Origin: JBMOOG01 sp049324535
GTDB taxonomy: Bacteria > Pseudomonadota > Alphaproteobacteria > Rhodobacterales > Rhodobacteraceae
NCBI GenBank assembly: GCA_049324535.1
Contig: JBMOOG010000019.1
Location: 186,001-250,000, forward strand
Direction of reading: 5' to 3'
DNA length: 64,000 nucleotides
Shown here piece by piece: positions 44,894 to 52,814 of the stretch; within the stretch, counting starts at the first letter, position 1; each line of letters starts with the position of its first letter. Both the position numbers and the translations under genes were made by a program. The notes under the pieces are model-generated. The model saw nothing but the letters and a program-made list of their open reading frames with translations. It did no database searches and was not told the origin of the DNA.

Positions 44894-45321
44894 CCGGCAA
44901 CGCGCCGGCGCCCGTCCGGCTGCGCCCGCATCACCTGATGTGCGCGCTCGGCTACCAGGGCAAGGGCTACTCGGCCGAATTCACCGCCAACATGACCGCG
45001 CTCGTGCTGGGCGGCCTGCGCGCGCCCGGAGGCGACGCCACCCGGATCGCGATCACCGGGACGGCGGATGCGATCTGCGCGCCCTGCCCGTCGCGGCGCG
45101 GCGAGGGCTGCGAGGCGCAGGCGCGCATCGACCGGCTGGACGCGGCGCATGCCGCGGCCCTCGGCCTCGCGCCCGGCGCCAGCCTGACCTGGGGCGAGGC
45201 GAAGGCCCGCATCCGCGCCCGCGTGGCCCCGGGCGATCTGTCCCGGCTCTGCACGGGGTGCCAATGGCTCTCGCTCGGGCTCTGCGAGGCGGCGCTCTCG
45301 GCGCTGCACGAGGCGGGCTGA
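44890..45321 (+). CDS. DUF1284-domain Cys-rich protein
   Basis: 143 residues. Starts at 44890, overlapping the purF stop (ATGA). It begins with RLRPHHLMCALGYQGKGYS, the DUF1284 signature, and has clustered Cys (ICAPCPSRRGEGC and LCTGCQWLSLGLC) that suggest an iron-sulfur or zinc site. Function unknown; coupling with purF is likely by overlap. Confidence 0.85.
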   Translation: MTGNAPAPVRLRPHHLMCALGYQGKGYSAEFTANMTALVLGGLRAPGGDATRIAITGTADAICAPCPSRRGEGCEAQARIDRLDAAHAAALGLAPGASLTWGEAKARIRARVAPGDLSRLCTGCQWLSLGLCEAALSALHEAG

Positions 45322-45337
45322 GGCGGGCCGCGACGGC

Positions 45338-45472
45338 GGGGGCTGCCGGCCCCCGCACCCCCGGGGATACTTGCACCAGTGAGAGAGGACCGAACGGGCC
45401 CTGTCTCATTGCATGTCTCACTGGCCGAAATATCCCGGGGGAGTCCCGGAACGGGACGGGGGCGGAGCCCCC
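45338..45472. repeat. Dispersed hairpin repeats, inverted pair with CCAGTGAGA tails
   Basis: Left arm: hairpin GGGGGC-tgccg-GCCCCC (45338-45354), CCCCCGGGG core with ATACTTG, tail CCAGTGAGA (45376-45384). Right arm inverted: TCTCACTGG (45416-45424), AAATATCCCGGGGG core, hairpins GTCCCG-gaa-CGGGAC (45443-45457) and GGGGGC-gga-GCCCCC (45458-45472). The tails form a perfect 9-bp inverted repeat 31 nt apart. Positioned between the convergent DUF1284 and bioY genes, so it may be a bidirectional terminator. Confidence 0.7.
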
Positions 45473-45483
45473 AGATGCGGGAA

Positions 45484-45503
45484 CGCCGCCCCGGGGGGCG
45501 GCG
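45484..45503. terminator. GC hairpin downstream of bioY
   Basis: CGCCGCCCC-gg-GGGGCGGCG, a perfect 9-bp stem with a 2-nt turn, 28 nt past the bioY stop on the minus strand. No T-run follows. Third hairpin of the convergent gap. Confidence 0.5.
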
Positions 45504-45530
45504 TCCGTCGCACGGCGGGAATGGTCCGGC

Positions 45531-46076
45531 TCAGCGGCGGGCGAGCGTGACCCAGGCCCCCGAGACCAGAAGAGCGGCGATCAGCGATTTCACCGCATCG
45601 CCCGGCATGAACTGGACGCCGATCGCCAGAGCCTTGTCCAGCCCGCCGACGAAGCCCGACAGAACCGCAAGACCGGGGATGTAGAGCGCGGCCGACACCG
45701 CGAGCGCCACGAGCGCAAGCGGCAGGACGCGGCGCAGGCCGCGGTCGGCGGCAAGACCGGCCAGGTAGGCCATCGGCACGAAGCCCGCGAGGAAGCCCGC
45801 GGTCGGACCGACGAGAGCGGCCCCGTTCGCGGCGTTGGCAAAGACCGGCAGGCCCGCCGCGCCCTCGGCCAGATAGGCCAGGACCGTGAGCGCCCCCATC
45901 CGCGCCCCGTAGGCGAAGCCGACCAGCATCACCGCCAGGGTCTGCAGCGTCATCGGCACCGGCAGCATCGGCACGCTGACCTGGGCCGAAAGCGCGATGA
46001 ACGCCGATCCCCCCAGCACCATCAGCGCCCGGGTGATCAGGGATTGCGAAGGAACGAGGCTGCGGGCGAGCGTCAT
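45531..46076 (-). CDS. bioY: Biotin transporter BioY
   Basis: 181 residues from the ATG at 46076. About six hydrophobic segments with BioY features: PVPMTLQTLAVMLVGFAYGARMGALTVLAYLAEGAAGLPVF is split by Gly-rich turns, then PTAGFLAGF. BioY is the substrate-binding component (ECF-S type) for biotin uptake and can act alone. No bioMN genes adjoin it. No BioR-type site (TTATMKATAA) was seen upstream. Confidence 0.92.
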   Translation of the reverse strand: MTLARSLVPSQSLITRALMVLGGSAFIALSAQVSVPMLPVPMTLQTLAVMLVGFAYGARMGALTVLAYLAEGAAGLPVFANAANGAALVGPTAGFLAGFVPMAYLAGLAADRGLRRVLPLALVALAVSAALYIPGLAVLSGFVGGLDKALAIGVQFMPGDAVKSLIAALLVSGAWVTLARR

Positions 46077-46186
46077 GGTTCTGGCCTTTCGGGTCTGCAA
46101 AATCGTGCGACACTTTCGCGGCAAGGCCGGCGGGTGTCAATGGACCCTTGCGCGGGCGCGGGCGCGGTGCGAAACGGGCGGGCATC

Positions 46187-46855
46187 ATGACCGAGACCCC
46201 GATCCCCGCCTACACCGGCCGCATCGCGCTTGTCACCGGCGCCTCGCGCGGCCTCGGCTTCGCCCTGGCGCTGGCGCTCGCCCGGCAGGGCTGGCACATC
46301 CTTGCGGTCGGCCGCACCGTCGGCGGGCTCGAGGAGCTTGACGACCGCATCCGCGAGGTCGGAGGCAGCGCGACGCTGGCGCCGCTCGACGTGACCGATG
46401 CCGGGGCGATGGACCACCTCACCGCCAGCACGCTCACCCGCTGGGGCGGGCTCGGGCTCTGGGTGCACACCGCGATCCACGCCTCGCCGCTGCAACCGGC
46501 GGCCCTGCTCGACCTGAAGGATTTCGACCGCTCGCTCGCCTGCAACGTGCGGGCGACGGCGGTGCTGATCCACCTCGTCGATCCGCTGCTGCGGGCGGGC
46601 GGGGGGCAGGCGGTGTTCCTCGACGATCCGCATGCAGGCGATCCGTTCTTCGGCGACTATGGGGCCACCAAGGCCGCGCAGATGGCGCTGGCGCGCAGCT
46701 GGCAGGCCGAGACCGCCGCCCACGGGCCGAAGGTGTCGATCCTGACCCCGCGGCCCTGCGCAACCGCGCTGCGGGCGCGCTTCTTCCCCGGCGAGGACCG
46801 CACGCGGCTGGCCGGTCTTCACGACGAGGCCGAGCGGCTTGTGGCGCTGATCTGA
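46187..46855 (+). CDS. SDR-family oxidoreductase with normal YxxxK
   Basis: 222 residues from the ATG at 46187. Cofactor turn TGASRGLGFALALALARQG and catalytic YGATKAAQ, so Tyr-x3-Lys is intact, unlike the two other SDRs of the window. The middle NAG motif is changed (VHTAIHASP). The C-terminus is short for the family. Substrate unknown. Divergent from bioY with a 110-nt gap. Confidence 0.85.
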   Translation: MTETPIPAYTGRIALVTGASRGLGFALALALARQGWHILAVGRTVGGLEELDDRIREVGGSATLAPLDVTDAGAMDHLTASTLTRWGGLGLWVHTAIHASPLQPAALLDLKDFDRSLACNVRATAVLIHLVDPLLRAGGGQAVFLDDPHAGDPFFGDYGATKAAQMALARSWQAETAAHGPKVSILTPRPCATALRARFFPGEDRTRLAGLHDEAERLVALI

Positions 46856-46964
46856 CGCGCGGCGCCCTCCCCGCCGCGCTTGCCCGCCGGCGGGACGCGG
46901 GCTAAGCAGGCGCGGCAGGACAGGCGGGCCGGGACAGGCCGGATCGCGCGAGAACGGGGGCGGC

Positions 46965-47750
46965 ATGCGCATTCTCATCACCAACGACGACGGGATCAAC
47001 GCGCCGGGTCTCGAGGTGCTGCACGCGATCGCCTCCGAGATTGCGGGCCCCGACGGCGAGGTCTGGACGGTGGCTCCGGCCTTCGAGCAGTCGGGCGTCG
47101 GCCACTGCATCAGCTACACCCACCCGATGATGATCGCGCGGCTCGACCACCGCCGCTACGCCGCCGAGGGCAGCCCGGCCGACTGCGTGCTGGCCGGCAT
47201 CTACGACGTGCTTCAGGGAGCGCGGCCGGATCTGGTGCTGTCGGGCGTCAACCGCGGCAACAACGCGGGCGAGAACGTGCTTTATTCCGGCACGGTCGGC
47301 GGCGCGATGGAGGCGGCGCTTCAGGGCATCCCGGCGATCGCGCTGTCGCAGTTCCTCGGGCCCGAGACCGAGGATCTGGCCGATCCCTTCGAGTCGGCGC
47401 GCGTGCACGGGCCGGGACTCGTGCGCCGCCTCCTCGACCGGGGGCGCTGGGACGCCGGCGACTACCGGCTTTTCTACAACGTCAATTTCCCGCCGCTGCC
47501 GGCCGCGCGCGTCAAGGGGCTGCGCGTGGCCGCCCAGGGCTACCGGCGCGACACCTTCTTCGGGGTCGAGCCGCACATCTCGCCCTCGGGGCGCAAGTTC
47601 CTCTGGATCACCGGCGGACCCCAGCACGAGCCGACCGAACCGGGCACCGATGTCGCGGTCAATCTCGAGGGCTTCATCGCGGTCACGCCGGTGCGGGCGG
47701 ACCTGACCGCGCACGATGCCCTTGCCGATCTGGCGGCGCGGCTGGCATGA
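46965..47750 (+). CDS. surE: 5'/3'-nucleotidase SurE
   Basis: 261 residues, family length. MRILITNDDGINAPG carries the metal-binding Asp pair, then VAPAFEQSGVGH and SGVNRGNNAGENVLYSGTVG. Dephosphorylates nucleoside monophosphates under stress. Forms the conserved block surE-pcm-nlpD. Confidence 0.96.
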   Translation: MRILITNDDGINAPGLEVLHAIASEIAGPDGEVWTVAPAFEQSGVGHCISYTHPMMIARLDHRRYAAEGSPADCVLAGIYDVLQGARPDLVLSGVNRGNNAGENVLYSGTVGGAMEAALQGIPAIALSQFLGPETEDLADPFESARVHGPGLVRRLLDRGRWDAGDYRLFYNVNFPPLPAARVKGLRVAAQGYRRDTFFGVEPHISPSGRKFLWITGGPQHEPTEPGTDVAVNLEGFIAVTPVRADLTAHDALADLAARLA

Positions 47751-47784
47751 TGCGCGGCACCGGACCCGGGAGCGACTGCGCGGA

Positions 47785-48426
47785 ATGACCGACCAAGCCG
47801 AGCGCACGATGCGGTTCCTCTACGCGCTGCGCTCGCATGGCGTCACCGATGCCCGCGTGCTCTCGGCGATGGAGGCCATCGACCGCGGCGCCTTCGTCCG
47901 CGGCACCTTCGCGGCGCGCGCCTACGAGGACACGCCGCTGCCCATCGCCTGCGGCCAGACCATCAGCCAGCCGTCGGTCGTGGGCCTCATGACCCAGGCG
48001 CTGGAGGTCGGCCCGCGCGACAAGGTGCTGGAGGTCGGGACCGGGTCGGGCTACCAGGCGGCGATCCTGAGCCAGCTTGCCCGGCGGGTCTACACCGTCG
48101 ACCGGCACCGCCGGCTGGTGCGCGAGGCCGAGGAGGTCTTTGCCCGGCTCGGCCTGACCAACATCACCGCGATCGTCGGCGACGGAAGCCGCGGCCTGCC
48201 CGAACAGGCGCCCTTCGACCGCATCATCGTCACCGCCGCCGCCGAGGACCCGCCCGGGCCTCTCTTGGCTCAGCTGAAGATCGGCGGTATCATGGTCCTG
48301 CCGGTGGGGCAGTCCGATGCCGTCCAGCACCTGATCCGCGTGCGGCGGACGGAGGCCGGGCTTGATTACGACGAGCTGCTGCCGGTGCGCTTCGTGCCGC
48401 TGGTCGAGGGGATCGGCCCCGACTGA
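47785..48426 (+). CDS. pcm: Protein-L-isoaspartate O-methyltransferase
   Basis: 213 residues from the ATG at 47785. SAM-binding motif VLEVGTGSGYQAAIL and the isoaspartyl motif CGQTISQP are clear. It repairs damaged aspartyl residues. The gene lies 34 nt after surE as in many proteobacteria. An earlier in-frame ATG would extend the N-terminus, but homologues start at TDQAERTMRFLYALR. Confidence 0.95.
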   Translation: MTDQAERTMRFLYALRSHGVTDARVLSAMEAIDRGAFVRGTFAARAYEDTPLPIACGQTISQPSVVGLMTQALEVGPRDKVLEVGTGSGYQAAILSQLARRVYTVDRHRRLVREAEEVFARLGLTNITAIVGDGSRGLPEQAPFDRIIVTAAAEDPPGPLLAQLKIGGIMVLPVGQSDAVQHLIRVRRTEAGLDYDELLPVRFVPLVEGIGPD

Positions 48427-48488
48427 GCGGCCGGTTCCGCCATAACAATGGTCCCGCAAGAACGGGGCCGGTGATGAGGATACGAGCA

Positions 48489-49688
48489 ATGCCCCTGTTT
48501 CGACGCCCGACCCTTGCCTCGACCGCCACGCTTCTGGCCGGGGCCGCCGTCCTTGCCCTTGCCGGTTGCGAGACCGACGGATCCTTCGACGGCGACCTGA
48601 GGCACTTCGGACGCGGCGGGTTCGACACCTCGGAGGCGGCGCGCAACGCGGCGCCGCGCCCCGCGTCGGATGGCCGCGGCATCATCTCCTATCCGAACTA
48701 CCAGGTGGCGGTGGCGCAGCGGGGCGACACGGTGGCGAGCGTTGCGCAGCGCATCGGCGTGCCGGTGGACTCGCTTGCGTCCTACAACGCCATCGCGCCG
48801 AACACCCCCCTGCGCGAGGGCGAGGTGCTGGCGCTTCCCAACCGGGTGTCCGAGCCCTCCGGCCTTGCCGGGTCCTACGCCGCCGGCCCGATCGCGGGCG
48901 CAGCGCCCGGGTCGGGCGGGCGCATCGACGTGGCGACGCTTGCGGGCGGGGCCATCGACCGGGCGGAGACCGGAGCCGGGGCCACGCCCGCCCCCGCGGC
49001 TCCGGTCGGGCAGGAGCCGATCCGGCACCGCGTCGCGCGCGGCGAGACCGCCTATTCGATCGCCCGGCTCTACGGCGTGAACGTCAAGGCGCTCGCGGAC
49101 TGGAACGGTCTGGGACCGGACCTTGCGGTGCGCGAAGGCCAGTATCTCATGATCCCGGTCACCGGTGTCGCGTCGCCCGCGCCCGAGCCGGTGACGGCGC
49201 CGGGGACGGGCTCGCCCACCCCGCTGCCCCCCTCGGCGGCCAAGCCCTTGCCCACCGAAAAGACCCGGCCCGCCGCCGAGGCCGCGAAGACCCCGCCCGC
49301 ACCCGACCTTGGCGGGCAGACCTCGGCCTCGGCCAGTTCCGCGCGGCTCGCCTTCCCGGTGCAGGGCAAGATCATCCGCGAATACCAGAAGAAGAAGAAC
49401 GACGGCATCGACATCTCGGCGCCGGCGGGCACCGCGGTGAAGGCCGCCGCCGACGGCACCGTCGCCGCGATCACCAAGGACACCGAGCAGGTGCCGATCC
49501 TCGTCGTCCGGCACGCGGACAACCTGCTGACGGTCTATGCGAACATCTCGGATGTCACGGTGAAGAAGGGCGATAGGGTCAAGCGCGGCCAGCCCATCGC
49601 CAAGGTGCGCGCCACCGACCCGGCCTTCGTGCATTTCGAGGTGCGCCAGGGCTTCGACAGCGTCGATCCCCTGCCCTATCTGCAATAG
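48489..49688 (+). CDS. nlpD: NlpD-like lipoprotein with LysM and degenerate M23 domain
   Basis: 399 residues from the ATG at 48489 (GAGGA upstream; GTG 48471 and ATG 48474 are alternatives). Lipobox LALAGC gives a lipoprotein. Two LysM repeats follow (YQVAVAQRGDTVASVAQRIG and HRVARGETAYSIARLYG), a Pro/Ala-rich linker, then a C-terminal LytM domain. The usual HxxxD metal motif reads NDGID, so the first His is lost; HFEVR retains one. Like E. coli NlpD it would activate an amidase rather than cut peptidoglycan. Confidence 0.93.
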   Translation: MPLFRRPTLASTATLLAGAAVLALAGCETDGSFDGDLRHFGRGGFDTSEAARNAAPRPASDGRGIISYPNYQVAVAQRGDTVASVAQRIGVPVDSLASYNAIAPNTPLREGEVLALPNRVSEPSGLAGSYAAGPIAGAAPGSGGRIDVATLAGGAIDRAETGAGATPAPAAPVGQEPIRHRVARGETAYSIARLYGVNVKALADWNGLGPDLAVREGQYLMIPVTGVASPAPEPVTAPGTGSPTPLPPSAAKPLPTEKTRPAAEAAKTPPAPDLGGQTSASASSARLAFPVQGKIIREYQKKKNDGIDISAPAGTAVKAAADGTVAAITKDTEQVPILVVRHADNLLTVYANISDVTVKKGDRVKRGQPIAKVRATDPAFVHFEVRQGFDSVDPLPYLQ

Positions 49689-49742
49689 GCCGGGGCCGCG
49701 CCCCGTCGCCGTGCGCCGGCGTTCGGCCCGACCGGCGGACGG

Positions 49743-50585
49743 TCAGATCGCCACGCCCTCGCGTCCGGCCAGATCGGTGAAGAACTGCCAGGCGACCCGG
49801 CCCGACCGCGCGCCGCGCGTCGCCTGCCACTCGATCGCCTCGGCCCGCAGCCGCTCTTCGGGGATGGCAAGGCCCCAGGCCGCGCAATAGCCGCGGATCA
49901 TGTCGAGATACTCGTCCTGCGTGCAGGGGTGGAAGCCGAGCCAGAGCCCGAAGCGGTCCGAGAGCGACACCTTCTCCTCGGTCGCCTCGGAGGGGCTGAT
50001 CGCGGTCGAACGTTCGTTCTCGATCATGTCGCGCGGCATCAGGTGGCGGCGGTTCGAGGTCGCGTAGAAAAGGACGTTCGCCGGCCGGCCCTCGATGCCG
50101 CCGTCGAGCACGGCCTTGAGCGACTTGTAGTGCTGGTCGTCGTGCGAGAAGGACAGATCATCGCAGAACAGAACGAAACGGTGGCTCCGGGCGGCGCGCA
50201 GGTGGGTGAGCAGCCGCGAAACCGTGGGCAGATCCTCGCGCGACAGCTCGACGATCTTCAGCGCATGGCCCTGCGCCAGCACCTCGGCGTGCACCGCCTT
50301 GACGAGGCTCGACTTGCCCATCCCGCGCGCGCCCCACAGAAGCGCGTTGTTCGCCGGCAGGCCGCGCGCGAACTGGAGCGTGTTGGCCAGAAGCGTGTCG
50401 CGCGCCCGGCCGATCGCCTGGAGGAGCCGCAGATCGACCCGGGCGACTTCCGGGACCGGCTCCAGCCGGTCGGGCGCCGTGTGCCAGACGAAGGCATCGG
50501 CGGCCTCGAAGTCCGGCGCGCGCCGAGGCGCCGGCGCAAGCCGTTCCAGAGCCTCGGCGATGCGGGTCAGGGCGTCGTCCGTCAT
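49743..50585 (-). CDS. DUF815-family AAA ATPase
   Basis: 280 residues. P-loop WGARGMGKSSLVKA, Walker B VLFCDDLSF and the family stretch DRFGLWLGFHPCTQDEYLDMI. DUF815 is an AAA family of unclear function, often next to tat genes in alphaproteobacteria. It overlaps tatC by 4 nt and ends 54 nt past the convergent nlpD stop. Confidence 0.9.
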   Translation of the reverse strand: MTDDALTRIAEALERLAPAPRRAPDFEAADAFVWHTAPDRLEPVPEVARVDLRLLQAIGRARDTLLANTLQFARGLPANNALLWGARGMGKSSLVKAVHAEVLAQGHALKIVELSREDLPTVSRLLTHLRAARSHRFVLFCDDLSFSHDDQHYKSLKAVLDGGIEGRPANVLFYATSNRRHLMPRDMIENERSTAISPSEATEEKVSLSDRFGLWLGFHPCTQDEYLDMIRGYCAAWGLAIPEERLRAEAIEWQATRGARSGRVAWQFFTDLAGREGVAI

Positions 50586-51481
50586 GCCCTGGTCGCCCCG
50601 CCCTCGCCTTCGCCCTCGTCGTCCTCGTCATCCACCCAGAGCCCTTCGGCGCGCAACTCCGCCTCACGCTTCCGCTCGATCCGCCGGATGAGGAAGATCG
50701 AGACCTCGTAGAGCGGATAGATCGCGAAGAACATGATGAGCTGGCTCATCAGGTCGGGGGGCGTGACCAGCGCGGCCACCACCAGGATGACGACCACCGC
50801 ATACTTGCGGATGCTGGCCAGGCCCTTCGAGGACACCAGACCGGCCTTGCCCATCAGCGTCAGCAGGACCGGAAGCTGGAAGCAGAGGCCGAAGGCGATG
50901 ATGAACTTCATCGTCAGCCCGACGTATTCCTGCACCGATCCCTGGAAGAGGATGCCGGCCGGCACCGCCCCCGGCGCGGCCGGGGCGGCGGGTGGCGCGT
51001 CGGCCGGCGCCGGCACCAGCGGCCCCTGCTGGAAGCCGAGGAAGAAGTCGAAGGCGATCGGCAGGACCACGTAGAAGGCAAAGACCGCACCCAGCGCGAA
51101 CATCACCGGAGAGGCGATCAGGAAAGGCAGGAAGGCGTTCTTTTCCGACTTGTAGAGCCCGGGCGCGACGAAGCGCCAGAGCTGGTAGGCGATGATCGGG
51201 AACGACAGTACCAGCCCGCCGAAGAGCGAGATGTTGATCGCGACGAAGAAGCCTTCCTGAAGCTTGATGAGCACCAGCGAGCAGGCCTGGTCGCGCGCCT
51301 CGAGCGCGTGGCAGATCGGCTGGGTCAGGAAGTTGAAGATCGGGTTCCAGACCGCAAAGCAGGCGACCATCGCCACGAAGAAGGCAAGCACCGACCAGAT
51401 GAGGCGGGTGCGCAGCTCGGCCAGATGCTCGATCAGCGGCGCGGCGGAATCGTCGATGTCGTCGGCCCCCTTCGCGCTCAT
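50582..51481 (-). CDS. tatC: Twin-arginine translocase subunit TatC
   Basis: 299 residues, six hydrophobic segments. N-terminal PLIEHLAELRTRLIWS is the TatC signature that binds the RR motif. A Pro/Ala-rich insert (about residues 150-170) extends the third periplasmic loop. Overlaps tatB by 4 nt. Confidence 0.96.
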   Translation of the reverse strand: MSAKGADDIDDSAAPLIEHLAELRTRLIWSVLAFFVAMVACFAVWNPIFNFLTQPICHALEARDQACSLVLIKLQEGFFVAINISLFGGLVLSFPIIAYQLWRFVAPGLYKSEKNAFLPFLIASPVMFALGAVFAFYVVLPIAFDFFLGFQQGPLVPAPADAPPAAPAAPGAVPAGILFQGSVQEYVGLTMKFIIAFGLCFQLPVLLTLMGKAGLVSSKGLASIRKYAVVVILVVAALVTPPDLMSQLIMFFAIYPLYEVSIFLIRRIERKREAELRAEGLWVDDEDDEGEGEGGATRA

Positions 51482-52053
51482 GCGTCACCGGTCTTGCTGG
51501 CGCGCGGCGCCGGCGCGGCCGACTTCGCCGCGGGTTCGTCGGTTGCGGCGGCTGCGGTCGTCGCCGCGGGTCCGGCGGCTGCGGCATGGGCCGCGGGCGC
51601 CTTCGGCGCCGCGGACTTGCGCGTCACCGGCCGCGCCACCCGCGCGGTCGGAGTGGCGGCCGCCGCGTCAGCCGGCGGCGTGACCGCGCTCTGGGCGGCA
51701 AGGCGCGCCTCGGCCGCCGCGCGCTGCTGGTCGGCCAGCGCCTGCGTGGCCGGTCCCTTGGGGGTGGCGGGCACCTTGGGCTGCCATTTCTCGAAGGCGT
51801 CGGCGGCCTTGTCCAGCGCGTCGAGCCCGAGCCCCTTCTTCGAGGTCATCGACTTCAGGTCCCGGGTCGCCTCGTCCAGCCCGCTGTCCTTCGCGGCGTC
51901 CTCCATCGCACGGGAAAACTCGCGGCCCATGGCGCGCGCCTTGGCGGTGAACCGGCCAAGCGTGCGGAACATGCCGGGCAGGTCCTTCGGACCCACCACG
52001 ATCAGCGCGACGATCCCGATCAGGAGCAGTTCGCTCCAGCCGATGTCCAGCAT
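51478..52053 (-). CDS. tatB: Twin-arginine translocase subunit TatB
   Basis: 191 residues. N-terminal membrane helix MLDIGWSELLLIGIVALIVVGP, an amphipathic helix (RTLGRFTAKARAMGREFSRA) and a long Ala/Pro-rich tail (about 95 residues) that is low-complexity. Second gene of tatABC. Confidence 0.95.
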   Translation of the reverse strand: MLDIGWSELLLIGIVALIVVGPKDLPGMFRTLGRFTAKARAMGREFSRAMEDAAKDSGLDEATRDLKSMTSKKGLGLDALDKAADAFEKWQPKVPATPKGPATQALADQQRAAAEARLAAQSAVTPPADAAAATPTARVARPVTRKSAAPKAPAAHAAAAGPAATTAAAATDEPAAKSAAPAPRASKTGDA

Positions 52054-52082
52054 CTTGCCCAGCCCCTATGGTCGCAGCCGGA

Positions 52083-52298
52083 TCAGGCCTTGTCCTTGTC
52101 CGCGGGCGGCGTCACGTCGCGCGCCGAATCGGCCGAGGCCTTCTCGATTTCGTCCGAGCCTTCCCGCACCCCTCGCTTGAAGGCGGTGATGCCCTTGCCG
52201 ACCTCGCCCATCAGCGAGCTGACCTTGCCGCGCCCGAAGAGCACCAGCACGATCACCGCGATCAGCAGCAGGCCGGGAATGCCGATATTGTTGAACAT
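52083..52298 (-). CDS. tatA: Twin-arginine translocase subunit TatA
   Basis: 71 residues from the ATG at 52298. One hydrophobic helix (GLLLIAVIVLVLFG) with the FGRGK motif, then an amphipathic helix and charged tail. First gene of tatABC. A shorter N-terminal reading than an in-frame extension to 52385, which has no TatA features. Confidence 0.95.
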   Translation of the reverse strand: MFNNIGIPGLLLIAVIVLVLFGRGKVSSLMGEVGKGITAFKRGVREGSDEIEKASADSARDVTPPADKDKA

Positions 52299-52404
52299 GG
52301 CGGTCGTCCCTTTCGATGATCCTGGCGCGCCCCGGCGCCGGTCGGTCTCCGGGATAGACGCTCTTGGCACGCCGTTCAAAGCCATTCTGACTGGCGTCCG
52401 CCGT

Positions 52405-52428
52405 CAACTGACAGTATTTTGTCAGTTG
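52405..52428. promoter_or_regulatory. Palindromic operator overlapping the YafY-type HTH gene leader
   Basis: CAACTGACA-gtattt-TGTCAGTTG, a perfect 9-bp inverted repeat with a 6-nt spacer, ends 2-3 nt before the AGGAG Shine-Dalgarno site of the HTH gene. The ACTGACA/TGTCAGT core resembles operators of YafY-type (DeoR/WYL) regulators. Autoregulation by the protein it precedes is likely; inferred. Confidence 0.6.
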
Positions 52429-52436
52429 GAGGAGCC

Positions 52437-52814
52437 ATGAAGCGCGACGAACGGATGCACGATCTGATCGGGCTGATGCGCGACGGCCGGCTGCATACCG
52501 CCGAGGAACTGGCGCGCCGGCTGGGCGTCTCGACCCGCACCATATGGCGCGACATGGCGGAGATGGCGCAGACCGGCCTGCCGGTGCAGGGCGAGCGGGG
52601 CCTGGGCTACATCCTGCGCGCGCCGCTGCTGCTGCCGCCGACGATGCTGTCGCCCGAAGAACTGGCGGCGCTGGTCGAGGCGCTTCAGCGGCTGGCGCTG
52701 TCGGACGCGCCGCAGGCTCGCGCGGCGCGCGGACTTCTGGTCAAGGTCGCGACGCTCCTGCCGCAGGCCGGGCTCGATCCGGCGCGGCTTTTCGACGAGC
52801 CGGGCAATCCCTAG
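52437..52814 (+). CDS. Short HTH_11 (YafY/DeoR-type) regulator without WYL domain
   Basis: 125 residues from the ATG at 52437 (GGAGGAGCC upstream). N-terminal winged helix (AEELARRLGVSTRTIWRDMAEM, GERGLGYIL), followed by only about 60 helical residues (LSPEELAALVEALQRLA). Typical YafY proteins continue with a WYL sensor domain of about 170 residues, which is absent here. The stop overlaps the convergent ABC ATPase stop by 4 nt. Confidence 0.82.
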   Translation: MKRDERMHDLIGLMRDGRLHTAEELARRLGVSTRTIWRDMAEMAQTGLPVQGERGLGYILRAPLLLPPTMLSPEELAALVEALQRLALSDAPQARAARGLLVKVATLLPQAGLDPARLFDEPGNP

